From assembly GCF_025449215.1 (NCBI RefSeq), contig NZ_CP104900.1:1674001-1738000 (forward strand): a stretch of DNA of 64,000 nucleotides. The letters are read 5' to 3'. Shown here piece by piece: positions 31,729 to 40,549 of the stretch (position 1 is the stretch's first letter; every line of letters starts with the position of its first letter). The translations under genes were made by a program, and so were the position numbers. The DNA is from Shewanella seohaensis. GTDB taxonomy: Bacteria > Pseudomonadota > Gammaproteobacteria > Enterobacterales > Shewanellaceae. The notes below the pieces were generated by a model. That model worked only from the letters and a program-made list of their open reading frames with translations. It had not been told where the DNA came from and searched no databases.

Positions 31729-32637
31729 TTAGTTTGCGAGCATGACACTCCCAGTCAAGATAATCCAACTTGAGAAAAACAGCTTTAAGGTTTTGACTGG
31801 GAGAAATAGCGCCAGTTTTCGCGCTAATAAACCGCCGATAATTGCGCCAGGGCCTGCAAACAGTACCAGTTCGAATAGGGCATGACTGCTACTTGAAAAG
31901 ACATGTATCGGACTTGCCGACCAGACGGTAATAGCCGAGACAACCACTCCGATAGCAACGGCCATCTTGGCGCACACTCCCCGTAACATCAGATAGATCA
32001 CTAGCAACTCGCCCACGCCAACCGATAACCAGGCGGTGATGATCCCACCCAAATAACCAATTACTGCTAGCCAGCAATAGTCTAGGGCGTTGAGGCGATG
32101 GCTTTGAAGGGTACGGCGCTGGCTGCTGATAATGATCGCTATCCCTAATACGATAGAGAAAAGGCTAAAGCTGGTATGCAGCGAGGAAGGTGAGTTCAAT
32201 TGCCATAACTGACTGCTCCAAAGACCAGGCACTGAGCAGGTTGCCGCTAATAAAATGCTCGGAATAAAGCCTGACCAGGTTTTGTCATGGTGATGGTGTC
32301 GTCGATAGTAGCCTGACCATGAAATCGCCCCTGCCGTCATACCAAAGCATTGGATCATAAATGACGTGGAGACACTCTGAACTTCACTGAAATTTAAACT
32401 AGAGAACACCGGAATAAAGATCACTCCACCGCCCGCTCCCGTGGCGTTTGCAAAGATGGCTCCCGTTATCCCCAAAAACACAAACTGACCGTATTGTTTT
32501 ATTAACTCAACGGGTTGATGAAATTGGACTAACCAACATAGCCATACACTCAATAGCACAATGACGATTGCTATCGGTCGATAATATTGGCTGAGGTTAA
32601 TATGTCTACGTTTGAAGATAAGGCCATATGGCAGCAT
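31729..32637 (-). CDS. TauE/SafE family membrane permease
   Basis: 302 residues with about eight hydrophobic helices. The TauE/SafE signature is present as two related halves (GITGAIFANATGAGGGVIFIPVF; AVIGYLGGIITAWLSVGVGELLVIYLM). The family exports or imports sulfite, sulfonates and other organic anions; the substrate here is unknown. It is convergent with the SapC gene (18-base gap) and divergent from the chemotaxis genes. No good ribosome site precedes ATG 32637. A weak NagR-like site lies about 55 bases upstream, hinting at membership of the chitin regulon. Confidence 0.82.
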   Translation of the reverse strand: MLPYGLIFKRRHINLSQYYRPIAIVIVLLSVWLCWLVQFHQPVELIKQYGQFVFLGITGAIFANATGAGGGVIFIPVFSSLNFSEVQSVSTSFMIQCFGMTAGAISWSGYYRRHHHHDKTWSGFIPSILLAATCSVPGLWSSQLWQLNSPSSLHTSFSLFSIVLGIAIIISSQRRTLQSHRLNALDYCWLAVIGYLGGIITAWLSVGVGELLVIYLMLRGVCAKMAVAIGVVVSAITVWSASPIHVFSSSSHALFELVLFAGPGAIIGGLLARKLALFLPVKTLKLFFSSWIILTGSVMLAN

Positions 32638-32690
32638 TTTGAGTTAGCGCGCGGGATGGGTGAGTTGTTGCATGCATGTTATCAGTCAGA

Positions 32691-32704
32691 GGCAACGTTG
32701 TCAC
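32691..32704. promoter_or_regulatory. Weak NagR-like site upstream of TauE/SafE gene
   Basis: GGCAACGTTGTCA matches 12 of 14 positions of TGACAACGTTGTCA. The centre differs from the other sites and no flanking match is seen. Confidence 0.4.
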
Positions 32705-32834
32705 ACTGGTGTGGAAATAAAAAGTTAAAACATAATATATTGATATTTAAGGGTTAAAAGTATTTCGGCTAAAAAAGTACCGATAAATGTCAAAAAAATG
32801 TAGAAAACCTGTTCTTTCTTGTGTAATTTAATCA

Positions 32835-32850
32835 ATGACAACGCTGTCAT
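32835..32850. promoter_or_regulatory. Predicted NagR operator upstream of the chemotaxis pair
   Basis: ATGACAACGCTGTCAT, identical to the nagK site and reverse complement of the TonB receptor site. It lies about 340 bases before the first gene of the pair. Confidence 0.8.
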
Positions 32851-32994
32851 CTGCTTGTGTGATTCGTTGTTTTGTAAGGTCTGCATGAAGAGGATGAGGT
32901 CTCCTTATTCATGTACTTGGCAGAAGTATTGCTGGTCGGGCGGCGATACGTTTGTCTTTAATATTTTGATAGTCTCTCCCCAGAAACTAGCGTT

Positions 32995-33029
32995 GGCTGG
33001 GTACTGTAAGCAGTGCCCAGCCATTTTTT
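32995..33029 (+). terminator. Intrinsic terminator inside the leader of the chemotaxis genes
   Basis: GGCTGGGTACTG (32995-33006) pairs with CAGTGCCCAGCC (33011-33022) over 12 pairs with one G-U, loop TAAG, then A and T7. Confidence 0.8.
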
Positions 33030-33143
33030 TAGGTAGAGCGACCTTGCTTAGGATAAGCAGACAAGTTAGCGGCATTAAAAAATAAAACTCGCTGGATATT
33101 CCAGTCATAAAAAAGAGGCTGCGATTCATGGTTATTCATATTG

Positions 33144-33164
33144 CTACACTGCTTGGCAGTGTAG
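33144..33164 (+). repeat. Perfect hairpin just upstream of the binding-protein gene
   Basis: CTACACTGC (33144-33152) pairs perfectly with GCAGTGTAG (33156-33164) around TTG. It is 26 bases before the start codon and has no T-tract, so a translational or RNA-stability role is possible. Confidence 0.6.
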
Positions 33165-33189
33165 TAACTACTTTGCTAAGCGTTTGCTG

Positions 33190-34112
33190 ATGCCCATCCT
33201 TGGACTCTGGGCGAGCGCTATGGTTTGCGCTTTTAGTTTCACCGCGATAGCCGCCGTGGAGTCGGCGTCGTTTACGCTTACCAATGCAGCTACTGCAGGC
33301 ACTTCTACGGCAAACAATGCCGCTCCCATTAAGATAGTGACCACAATCCAACAGCAGTGGCAGTTTAATCTCCTCAAAGAGGCGCTGCGCCGCTCAGGTC
33401 AGCCCTATCAGGTCGAACAAATGTCGACGCAGATGAACCAAAAACGTAAGGTCGAAGAAGCGCTTGCTGGTACTGTCGATGTTTTTGGAGCATGACTTCG
33501 AAGGAGCTTGAGGAAACCGTGCTCCCGGTTCGTATCCCTTTGTTTAAGGGATTACTCGGTAACCGCCTGTTAATTATCCGCAAAACGGATGAGGCTAGAT
33601 TTGCCAATGTAAAAACGCTGGCGGATTTTAAGCGATTAAAAGCAGGGCAAAACCGCTATTGGCCCGATGCCAGCATCCTTGAAACCAATGGTTTGCCTGT
33701 TGTGACTAGCTATCAATACACCAATCTGTATCCGATGTTAGAGGGTGGCCGATTCGATTACCTTGCCCTCGGCGCACAGGAAATTGGCGATGAACTCGCA
33801 AGCCACCCCGATCCTGCGCTGAAAATCGATACTCATATCCTGCTGCAATACCGTTCGCCAGCATATTTTTTTGTGTCCCCAAAACGCCCCGAGTTAGCGG
33901 CGGCAATCTTAGCTGGGCTCGAAAATATGATAAGCGACGGCAGCTTTGATGAGATGTTTAATCGTGAGCTTAAGATAGACAAGCTCTACCGTGATGCCCA
34001 GTTTGAGCAGCGCGTCATTATTCGTCTCGATACGCCCGATTTAAGTCCCTTAACCCCCATTGAACGCCAAGAGTTGTGGTTAGATCTATTTAGTATGCAA
34101 GGTGCAAAATAA
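33190..34112 (+). CDS. Periplasmic solute-binding-like protein paired with a chemoreceptor (one frameshift)
   Basis: When repaired, 307 residues: an N-terminal signal peptide ([21 protein letters not shown]) and a type 2 periplasmic-binding fold with [47 protein letters not shown] and [12 protein letters not shown]. The frame breaks in T5 at 33482-33486; one more T gives [16 protein letters not shown]. The stop overlaps the start of the chemoreceptor gene (TAATG), so the two are translated together. A role as periplasmic ligand-binding partner of that receptor is inferred from coupling and NagR control. It lacks neighbouring ABC-transporter genes. The start could also be TTG 33184. Confidence 0.75.
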
Positions 34113-35599
34113 TGAAAACATTAGCCTTAAAAGTACAAATTGGGTTAGCAGCTGCGATATTTATGATTGTCAGCGTGCTGTTTGGGGTGTCCTATTGGTT
34201 GGCGAGCGATAGCTTGGCCAGCAACGAAATGGCCTTTGAAGACAATACCGTTGCTAATCTTCAAGTCACCATGGCGCAGCCGATTTTTACCTACGACTAC
34301 GAGCAGATCCGTGCCGTGTTGTCTGTCATGTTAAAGTCTGAGCAAATCTATCAAATTACCGTTGTGGATCATCGGGGTAAGTTGCTCGCCGAAGACAAAC
34401 AAGCCGAGGCTGTTGCCGCAAGCGATCTACAAACAAGAGAGTTACAGTTCAGCGACCAAGGTAATCCGACCGGGCGTTTAACCATTGCCTTCTCGACTTT
34501 GCCGGTTAAGGCGCAATTATCTGAGTTACTGCTGGGGTACTTTTTACAGGCGCTGCTGATTTTAGCGGGCAGTCTGTTAGTGATTTTCATCATTCTTAAA
34601 CGCTTAGTGATTAGTCCCTTAGATAAGGTTGTCGCCGCGTTAGAAGAAATCGCCAATGGTGATGGCGATTTAAGCCACAGATTACCCGTGGAGAGCGAAG
34701 ATGAAATCGGCAAACTTGCCAATGCTTTCAACGGTTTTGTCGAACAGATTCATGGCACTATTACCAGAGTGCATGAAACCTCAGGTCTGCTATTGGGCGA
34801 TGCTAAGGCACTTGGGACGCTGTCGCAAAGCAACAATCAAAGGGTGCAAGCTCAGCTTAAAGAAACCGAAGCCGCGGTCACGGCCGTGACTCAATTGAGT
34901 GCCAGTGCCAACGAAGTGGCCATCAATGCAAAACGTACTGCCGATGCGGCAACCCAAGCCGATAGAGCGGTCGACGATGGTCAACGTCAGTTTGACTCGG
35001 GCTTAGCCATTACCCGTCAATTAGCGGGGGAATTAGCGCGTTCTGCCCAATCGGTATCGCAGCTACAACAGGAAACCCAACGCATCGATGAAGTGGTGGT
35101 GGTGATCAACAGCATTGCCGAACAGACTAATCTACTCGCCCTCAATGCCGCCATTGAAGCCGCCAGAGCGGGTGAGCAGGGGCGTGGTTTTGCCGTCGTT
35201 GCCGATGAAGTGCGCTCTTTAGCGAGCCGCACCCAACAGGCGACGGGAGAAATCCAAAAAATGATCCAACAGGTGCAGAGCCGAGTTGCTGAAACCGTGA
35301 ATGTGATGCAATCGAGCCAGACTCTCTCCAATCAAGGGGTCAACCGTTCGGAAGAAATTAAGCTAGTGCTGTCTAAAGTGACTGATTTAGTTTCCAATAT
35401 CAGTAATATGAATATCGAAGTTTCCCATGCGGCGCAGGAGCAAACCTGCGTCACCGAAGCGATTTCTCGTACATTAAATGATCTTGCCAATGTCTCAGGT
35501 TCAGCCTCCCTCGATAGTGAGCACTTAGCACAATCGAGTGAGCGACTGTTTCACCAAGGGGAAAGACTGCGGACGTTAGTAACTTCCTTCAGACTGTAG
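34112..35599 (+). CDS. Methyl-accepting chemotaxis protein
   Basis: 495-residue receptor: membrane helix at about 7-30, a small periplasmic domain at 31-138, second helix at 139-162, HAMP at about 163-215, and the cytoplasmic signalling domain with the highly conserved hairpin at 337-371 ([20 protein letters not shown] onward). No CheB/CheR-tethering pentapeptide is visible at the C-terminus (ends TSFRL). The short sensor domain and the overlap with a periplasmic binding protein gene suggest indirect sensing through that protein. Located in the GlcNAc regulon between the NagR operator at 32835 and the hexosaminidase, so a chitin-derived attractant is likely. Confidence 0.9.
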   Translation: MKTLALKVQIGLAAAIFMIVSVLFGVSYWLASDSLASNEMAFEDNTVANLQVTMAQPIFTYDYEQIRAVLSVMLKSEQIYQITVVDHRGKLLAEDKQAEAVAASDLQTRELQFSDQGNPTGRLTIAFSTLPVKAQLSELLLGYFLQALLILAGSLLVIFIILKRLVISPLDKVVAALEEIANGDGDLSHRLPVESEDEIGKLANAFNGFVEQIHGTITRVHETSGLLLGDAKALGTLSQSNNQRVQAQLKETEAAVTAVTQLSASANEVAINAKRTADAATQADRAVDDGQRQFDSGLAITRQLAGELARSAQSVSQLQQETQRIDEVVVVINSIAEQTNLLALNAAIEAARAGEQGRGFAVVADEVRSLASRTQQATGEIQKMIQQVQSRVAETVNVMQSSQTLSNQGVNRSEEIKLVLSKVTDLVSNISNMNIEVSHAAQEQTCVTEAISRTLNDLANVSGSASLDSEHLAQSSERLFHQGERLRTLVTSFRL

Positions 35600-35627
35600 C
35601 CATTTCTGAAGCTAGAAAAGGAATATC

Positions 35628-38318
35628 ATGAATAAAACGATTGCCGCCACAGCGATTTTATTGGCTCTGGGCTTAACGGCCTGTAGCGATGCGCCTAAAA
35701 CCAATGCTGTGCCTAGCTCAAGTACTGCCGAGCAGGCTAAGCATAGCCAATTAACCCAAGCGCAATTGCAGCTGTTTGGGGATTCCTTGGGCGTGAGTTA
35801 TCGCGTATTTACTAACAGGCCCGACGATAGCTGTGACAAAGCTGCCGCCGAAGGTCGTTGTTTTGTTGCTGAAATCGATTTTGTCCCAGAGGTTGAGCTT
35901 AAGAGCCGGGATTGGGCGATTTATTTTAGCCAAATGCGTCCAGTTCAAGCTGTTGAAAGTGAAGAGTTTAGTATTACGCATATCAAGGGCGATCTGTATC
36001 GTATCGCACCCACCGAGGCATTTAGCGGTTTTAGTAAGGGCGAGAAAAAGACCCTAAGGTTCCGTGGTGAATTGTGGCAGCTCTCAGAAACCGATGCCAT
36101 GCCCAACTATTACATAGTTGCAGGCGATTTATCGCCAGTAGTGATCGCCAGCACGCAAGTAAAGCAAGATCCTGAGACTCAGATGGAGGTGCGCCCCTAT
36201 GTTGAGGCGTACACCGATATGGTGAAGCAGTATCGCCGAACCGATGCGGACAAATTAGCGCCAGCCACACCTGCACAGTTATTTAGTAATAATCAACACG
36301 TCAGTGAAGATGCCAACTTAGCGGTCAATACCATTATTCCGACGCCACAAAAAGTCGCTATCCACAGCCAAGATAAAGCCGTGTCACTGACTTCTGGTAT
36401 TAAACTGGATTTCGGCTCGGTCACCAACGCATCTGCGGCGCAACAGGCTTTGGATCCTGAACACTTGGCGGCGGCACTTTCCCGTTTAGCGCGCTTAGGC
36501 GTTAAAGAGTCAGAACAAGGTTTAGCGGTAAAGCTGAACTGGCGTCAAGGCGCTGAGGGCAGCTATCTGCTGGATATTAAAGCGGATGCGATTGAGATTG
36601 CCGCTGCCGATGCTGCCGGGTTTTCCTATGCGTTATCGTCACTTGCCAGTTTGATTGATGTGCAGGATCTGCGCGTAAATACCATGACGATTGAGGATAG
36701 CCCAAGGTATCCCTTCCGCGGCATGCATATCGACGTGGCCCGTAACTTCCATAGCAAGGCGTTGATCTTTGACCTGCTGGATCAAATGGCGGCATACAAG
36801 CTCAACAAATTGCACCTACATATGGCCGACGATGAAGGTTGGCGCCTAGAGATCGATGGCCTGCCTGAACTAACCAACATCGGCAGTAAGCGTTGCCACG
36901 ATCTTGAGGAAAATACCTGTCTGTTACCGCAGCTTGGCAGCGGGCCTTTTGCGGATGTGCCTGTTAACGGTTTCTATAGCAAGCAAGATTATATCGATAT
37001 TGTTAAATATGCCGATGCGCGCCAAATTCAAGTGATCCCTTCGATGGACATGCCTGGCCATAGCCGCGCGGCGATAAAATCCATGGAGGCGCGTTACCGT
37101 AAGCTAGTGGCCGAAGGTAAAGCAGAAGAGGCTAAAACCTATCTGTTGTCGGATGCGGCGGACACCACAGTGTATTCTTCGGTGCAGTATTACAACGATA
37201 ACACCCTGAACGTTTGCATGGAGTCGACCTATCTGTTTGTCGATAAAGTCATTGATGAAATTGCAAAATTACACCAAGCAGCGGGCCAGCCATTAACTCG
37301 ATACCATATCGGTGCCGACGAAACGGCAGGGGCGTGGAAGCAATCGCCCGCCTGTTTGGACTTTGTGGCCAATAACGATAAAGGCGTGAAATCCATCGAC
37401 GATTTAGGGGCGTACTTTATCGAGCGCATTTCGAATCAACTCGCGAGTAAAGGCATAGAAGCGGCGGGTTGGAGCGATGGTATGAGCCATGTGCGCCCAA
37501 GCAACATGCCTGCAAAAGTCCAATCCAACATTTGGGATGTGATTGCCTATAAGGGTTACGAGCATGCCAATCAACAAGTCAACAACGGCTGGGATGTGGT
37601 GCTCTCAAATCCTGAGGTGCTGTACTTTGATTTCCCCTATGAAGCCGATCCTAAGGAGCATGGCTACTACTGGGCAAGCCGCGCAACCAACGCACACAAA
37701 GTGTTTAGCTTTATGCCGGACAACTTAGTGGCAAACGCGGAGCAGTGGACCGACATTCAAAATCTGCCTTTTGAGGCCGACGATAGGGCCAGAACCGATG
37801 AGAAGGGCAAACAATCCGGCCCAAGGGAACAAGGTAAAGCCTTTGCCGGATTACAGGGCCAGCTCTGGAGTGAAACCATCCGCAGCGATAACACCGTGGA
37901 ATATATGATTTTCCCGCGTTTACTGATGCTGGCGGAGCGTGCTTGGCATCAAGCCGCGTGGGAAGTGCCATATCAATATCAAGGCGCTTTGTATAATCAG
38001 ACTACGGGGCATTTCACCGCAGCGATGCGTGAGGCTCAGGCGCAATCTTGGCAGCAAATGGCTAACACCTTAGGACATAAGGAGTTTATCAAACTCGATA
38101 AAGCGGGTATCGATTATCGAGTGCCGACCGTCGGCGCCGAGATCCGCGACGGTAAACTGTTTGCCAACGTGGCTTATCCGGGACTTAAGATTGAATGGCG
38201 CCAAGCGAGTGGACAATGGCAATCCTATCAAGCTGGGCAGGCGGTAACGGGCCCCGTTGAGATCCGCGCCATCGCGGCCGATGGAAAACGTAAAGGCCGC
38301 AGCTTAGTCGTTAATTAA
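35628..38318 (+). CDS. Beta-N-acetylhexosaminidase, GH20, lipoprotein
   Basis: Releases terminal GlcNAc from chito-oligosaccharides. 896 residues: lipoprotein signal with lipobox LTAC (Cys19), an N-terminal chitobiase-type carbohydrate-binding domain (about 45-190), a GH20b domain (240-350), the catalytic TIM barrel (about 355-780) and a C-terminal Ig-like domain. Catalytic Asp564-Glu565 lies in YHIGADETAGAW; FRGMHIDVARNFHSK and KLNKLHLHMADDEGW are also family motifs. It lies 28 bases after the chemoreceptor gene with no operator between, so co-transcription is likely. A terminator follows. Confidence 0.93.
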   Translation: MNKTIAATAILLALGLTACSDAPKTNAVPSSSTAEQAKHSQLTQAQLQLFGDSLGVSYRVFTNRPDDSCDKAAAEGRCFVAEIDFVPEVELKSRDWAIYFSQMRPVQAVESEEFSITHIKGDLYRIAPTEAFSGFSKGEKKTLRFRGELWQLSETDAMPNYYIVAGDLSPVVIASTQVKQDPETQMEVRPYVEAYTDMVKQYRRTDADKLAPATPAQLFSNNQHVSEDANLAVNTIIPTPQKVAIHSQDKAVSLTSGIKLDFGSVTNASAAQQALDPEHLAAALSRLARLGVKESEQGLAVKLNWRQGAEGSYLLDIKADAIEIAAADAAGFSYALSSLASLIDVQDLRVNTMTIEDSPRYPFRGMHIDVARNFHSKALIFDLLDQMAAYKLNKLHLHMADDEGWRLEIDGLPELTNIGSKRCHDLEENTCLLPQLGSGPFADVPVNGFYSKQDYIDIVKYADARQIQVIPSMDMPGHSRAAIKSMEARYRKLVAEGKAEEAKTYLLSDAADTTVYSSVQYYNDNTLNVCMESTYLFVDKVIDEIAKLHQAAGQPLTRYHIGADETAGAWKQSPACLDFVANNDKGVKSIDDLGAYFIERISNQLASKGIEAAGWSDGMSHVRPSNMPAKVQSNIWDVIAYKGYEHANQQVNNGWDVVLSNPEVLYFDFPYEADPKEHGYYWASRATNAHKVFSFMPDNLVANAEQWTDIQNLPFEADDRARTDEKGKQSGPREQGKAFAGLQGQLWSETIRSDNTVEYMIFPRLLMLAERAWHQAAWEVPYQYQGALYNQTTGHFTAAMREAQAQSWQQMANTLGHKEFIKLDKAGIDYRVPTVGAEIRDGKLFANVAYPGLKIEWRQASGQWQSYQAGQAVTGPVEIRAIAADGKRKGRSLVVN

Positions 38319-38333
38319 TAAAAAGCTATATCT

Positions 38334-38366
38334 GGCTGTATTTTAAAATAAAAATACAGCCTTTTT
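38334..38366 (+). terminator. Rho-independent terminator after the hexosaminidase gene
   Basis: GGCTGTATTTT (38334-38344) pairs with AAAATACAGCC (38351-38361), then T5. Confidence 0.82.
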
Positions 38367-38428
38367 CTTTTTCACTTTCAGTCAATTCTTTCGCCTGACA
38401 TTTGATTAGAAATTGCTTCAAAAAGTAA

Positions 38429-38444
38429 ATGACAACGCTGTCAT
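38429..38444. promoter_or_regulatory. Predicted NagR operator upstream of nagK
   Basis: ATGACAACGCTGTCAT, identical to the site at 32835, about 98 bases before the nagK start. Confidence 0.83.
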
Positions 38445-38541
38445 TTTTGCTGTAACATTGAGTTAACTAAAGTTGAGTGTCGTATTAACGGCATAAGTAT
38501 AAGCAACGGTAGCGCTGCATTAAGAGATGAAGAGGGGTGTC

Positions 38542-39450
38542 ATGGGGTTAGTCCAGACAAAAGATCAACAACTGTTTATCGGTGTAGATGGGGGCGGCAG
38601 TAAGTGCCGAGCCACTATCTATACTGCGGACGGTACCGTTTTAGGGACAGGTGTTGCTGGGCGCGCTAATCCGCTGCATGGTCTTGCACAAACATTTGCA
38701 TCTATTGAAGCTTCGACTCGCCAAGCTCTGCTGGATGCGGGCATGAAGGAAACCGATAGCCATTTACTGGTTGCGGGCTTAGGGCTGGCAGGGGTCAATG
38801 TGCCGCGCCTGTATCAGGATGTGATCAGCTGGCAGCATCCGTTTGCTGCCATGTATGTCACAACCGATCTTCATACCGCTTGTATCGGTGCACACCGCGG
38901 CGCGGATGGTGCGGTGATCATTACGGGTACAGGTTCTTGCGGTTATGCCCATGTAGGTGATGACAGCTTAAGCATTGGCGGACACGGTTTTGCGCTGGGC
39001 GATAAGGGCAGCGGTGCTTGGCTTGGCTTAAAAGCTGCCGAGCATGTATTACTCGCCCTCGATGGTTTTGCCGCGCCGACCGCCTTAACCAAAATGCTGT
39101 TAAACCATTTTGGGGTAAGTGATGCCTTGGGCATAGTCGAGCATCTCGCCGGTAAGTCTTCGAGTTGCTATGCCGAATTGGCTAGAAGCGTACTCGATTG
39201 CGCAAACGCGGGAGATGAAGTCGCTCGCGGGATTGTGCAGGAAGGCGCCGATTACATCAGTGAAATGGCACGCAAGCTGTTTAGCCTCAATCCGGTACGA
39301 TTCTCTATGATCGGTGGTCTTGCCGAACCGCTACAGGCATGGCTTGGCAGCGATGTGGTGGCCAAGATTTCTGAAACCTTAGCGCCGCCAGAATTGGGTG
39401 CCATGTACTTCGCTCAGCAGCAATTTAACTCAGTCAACATTAATGAATAA
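38542..39450 (+). CDS. nagK: N-acetylglucosamine kinase (BadF/BadG family)
   Basis: Phosphorylates cytosolic GlcNAc to GlcNAc-6-phosphate, needed because NagP imports free sugar rather than a PTS product. 302 residues. ATPase-fold motifs: FIGVDGGGSKCRATIYTADG (phosphate 1), VIITGTGSCGYAHVGDD, and SIGGHGFALGDKGSGAWLG. ATG 38542 is preferred over 38527 because GAGGGG lies between the two. First gene of a probable nagK-nagB-nagA operon controlled by NagR. Confidence 0.9.
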   Translation: MGLVQTKDQQLFIGVDGGGSKCRATIYTADGTVLGTGVAGRANPLHGLAQTFASIEASTRQALLDAGMKETDSHLLVAGLGLAGVNVPRLYQDVISWQHPFAAMYVTTDLHTACIGAHRGADGAVIITGTGSCGYAHVGDDSLSIGGHGFALGDKGSGAWLGLKAAEHVLLALDGFAAPTALTKMLLNHFGVSDALGIVEHLAGKSSSCYAELARSVLDCANAGDEVARGIVQEGADYISEMARKLFSLNPVRFSMIGGLAEPLQAWLGSDVVAKISETLAPPELGAMYFAQQQFNSVNINE

Positions 39451-39508
39451 GCCGTTTTAGCGCATCAGTGCTAAAGCAATACCCGTATTGATTTGTAAGG
39501 TAAATAAC

Positions 39509-40531
39509 ATGACAAACACTATTATGGAGCAAGAAGCTCGCACCGCGCCGCAGAAGATTGCGGGTCAGTTAGCCGCTAACGCCGATTTAATGCAGCAGTT
39601 AGGTGAAAAACTGCGTGCTTTCGATCCCCGTTTTGTGATGATTGTGGGCCGTGGTTCATCGGACCATGCGGGTGTATTTGCTAAATATCTTTTTGAAATC
39701 GAAGCGGGTGTCCCCACCTTTGCTGCCGCGCCATCTGTGGCCAGCGTTTACGGTAAAACCTTGAAGTTAGAAGGCGGATTAGTGATTGTGATTTCGCAAT
39801 CTGGCCGCAGCCCTGATATTTTAGCCCAGGCGCGTATGGCGAAAAACGCAGGCGCGTTTTGTGTGGCGTTAGTGAATGATGAAACCGCGCCAATCAAGGA
39901 TATCGTCGATGTGGTGGTGCCATTACGTGCTGGCGAAGAGAAAGCCGTTGCTGCAACAAAGAGCTACCTTGCAACTCTGTCGGCGATTCTACAATTAGCC
40001 TCGGCGTGGACGCAGAGCGAATCCCTCGCGGCGGCTGTTAACTCTTTACCTCAAGCACTGCAAACTGCGGTCGATGCTGAGCCTCAATTGACTCCAGCAT
40101 CGGTTGAAAACGTGAAAAACTTAGTAGTGTTAGGCCGTGGTTTAGGTTATGCCGTGTCTAAGGAAATCGCACTTAAGTTAAAAGAAGTGTGTTCTATCCA
40201 TGCCGAAGCCTTTAGTAGTGCAGAGTTCCTCCATGGTCCTGTGACCTTAGTGGAGAAAAAACTCACGATTGTGGATGTCTGCATTGGCGATGAGTCGTAC
40301 GCTAGCCATATCGAACAGATTGAAAATGTGAGCCAACGTGGCGCCGATTTAGTGCATTTAAATCAAACATCGACTGATATTCACCCACGTGTTGCGCCGT
40401 TAGCCCTGCTACAACGTTTTTATATCGACGTGGCCGCAGTCGCGGTTGCCCGCGGTATTGACCCAGACCAACCCGCTGGGCTGAAAAAGTCACTCAAACG
40501 CTGTAATGGATGGCCGTTGTTGTCGCGTTAA
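39509..40531 (+). CDS. nagB: Glucosamine-6-phosphate deaminase, SIS-domain type (NagB-II)
   Basis: Converts glucosamine-6-phosphate to fructose-6-phosphate and ammonia. 340 residues with two SIS sugar-isomerase domains, resembling the isomerase half of GlmS without its glutaminase half: VGRGSSDHAGVFAKY, VISQSGRSPDIL and KEVCSIHAEAFSSAEFLHGP. Shewanella uses this non-orthologous enzyme in place of the classical NagB. ATG 39509 has AAGG upstream and is preferred to TTG 39488. The gene begins 58 bases after nagK. Confidence 0.9.
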   Translation: MTNTIMEQEARTAPQKIAGQLAANADLMQQLGEKLRAFDPRFVMIVGRGSSDHAGVFAKYLFEIEAGVPTFAAAPSVASVYGKTLKLEGGLVIVISQSGRSPDILAQARMAKNAGAFCVALVNDETAPIKDIVDVVVPLRAGEEKAVAATKSYLATLSAILQLASAWTQSESLAAAVNSLPQALQTAVDAEPQLTPASVENVKNLVVLGRGLGYAVSKEIALKLKEVCSIHAEAFSSAEFLHGPVTLVEKKLTIVDVCIGDESYASHIEQIENVSQRGADLVHLNQTSTDIHPRVAPLALLQRFYIDVAAVAVARGIDPDQPAGLKKSLKRCNGWPLLSR

Positions 40532-40549
40532 TTTGAAAAGAGGTTTGGG

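Larger units (their letters stand above)
32851..33189 (+). other. Long leader between NagR operator and chemotaxis genes
   Basis: About 340 bases with no convincing gene (a Cys-rich frame at 32819-33085 lacks a good start). It contains a complete terminator-like hairpin at 32995-33029 and a second hairpin at 33144-33164 directly before the gene. The layout resembles an attenuated leader, but could be the remnant of a lost gene. Confidence 0.45.

Noticed and set aside
32851-33000. Possible cyclic-di-GMP (GEMM) or other known riboswitch before the chemotaxis pair
   Set aside because: The conserved GEMM sequence blocks are absent; only generic hairpins are seen.
32819-33085. Open frame of 88 codons rich in cysteine on the plus strand, overlapping the NagR operator
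   Set aside because: It begins on the operator, has no ribosome site or recognisable domain, and runs through a terminator hairpin; treated as leader sequence.
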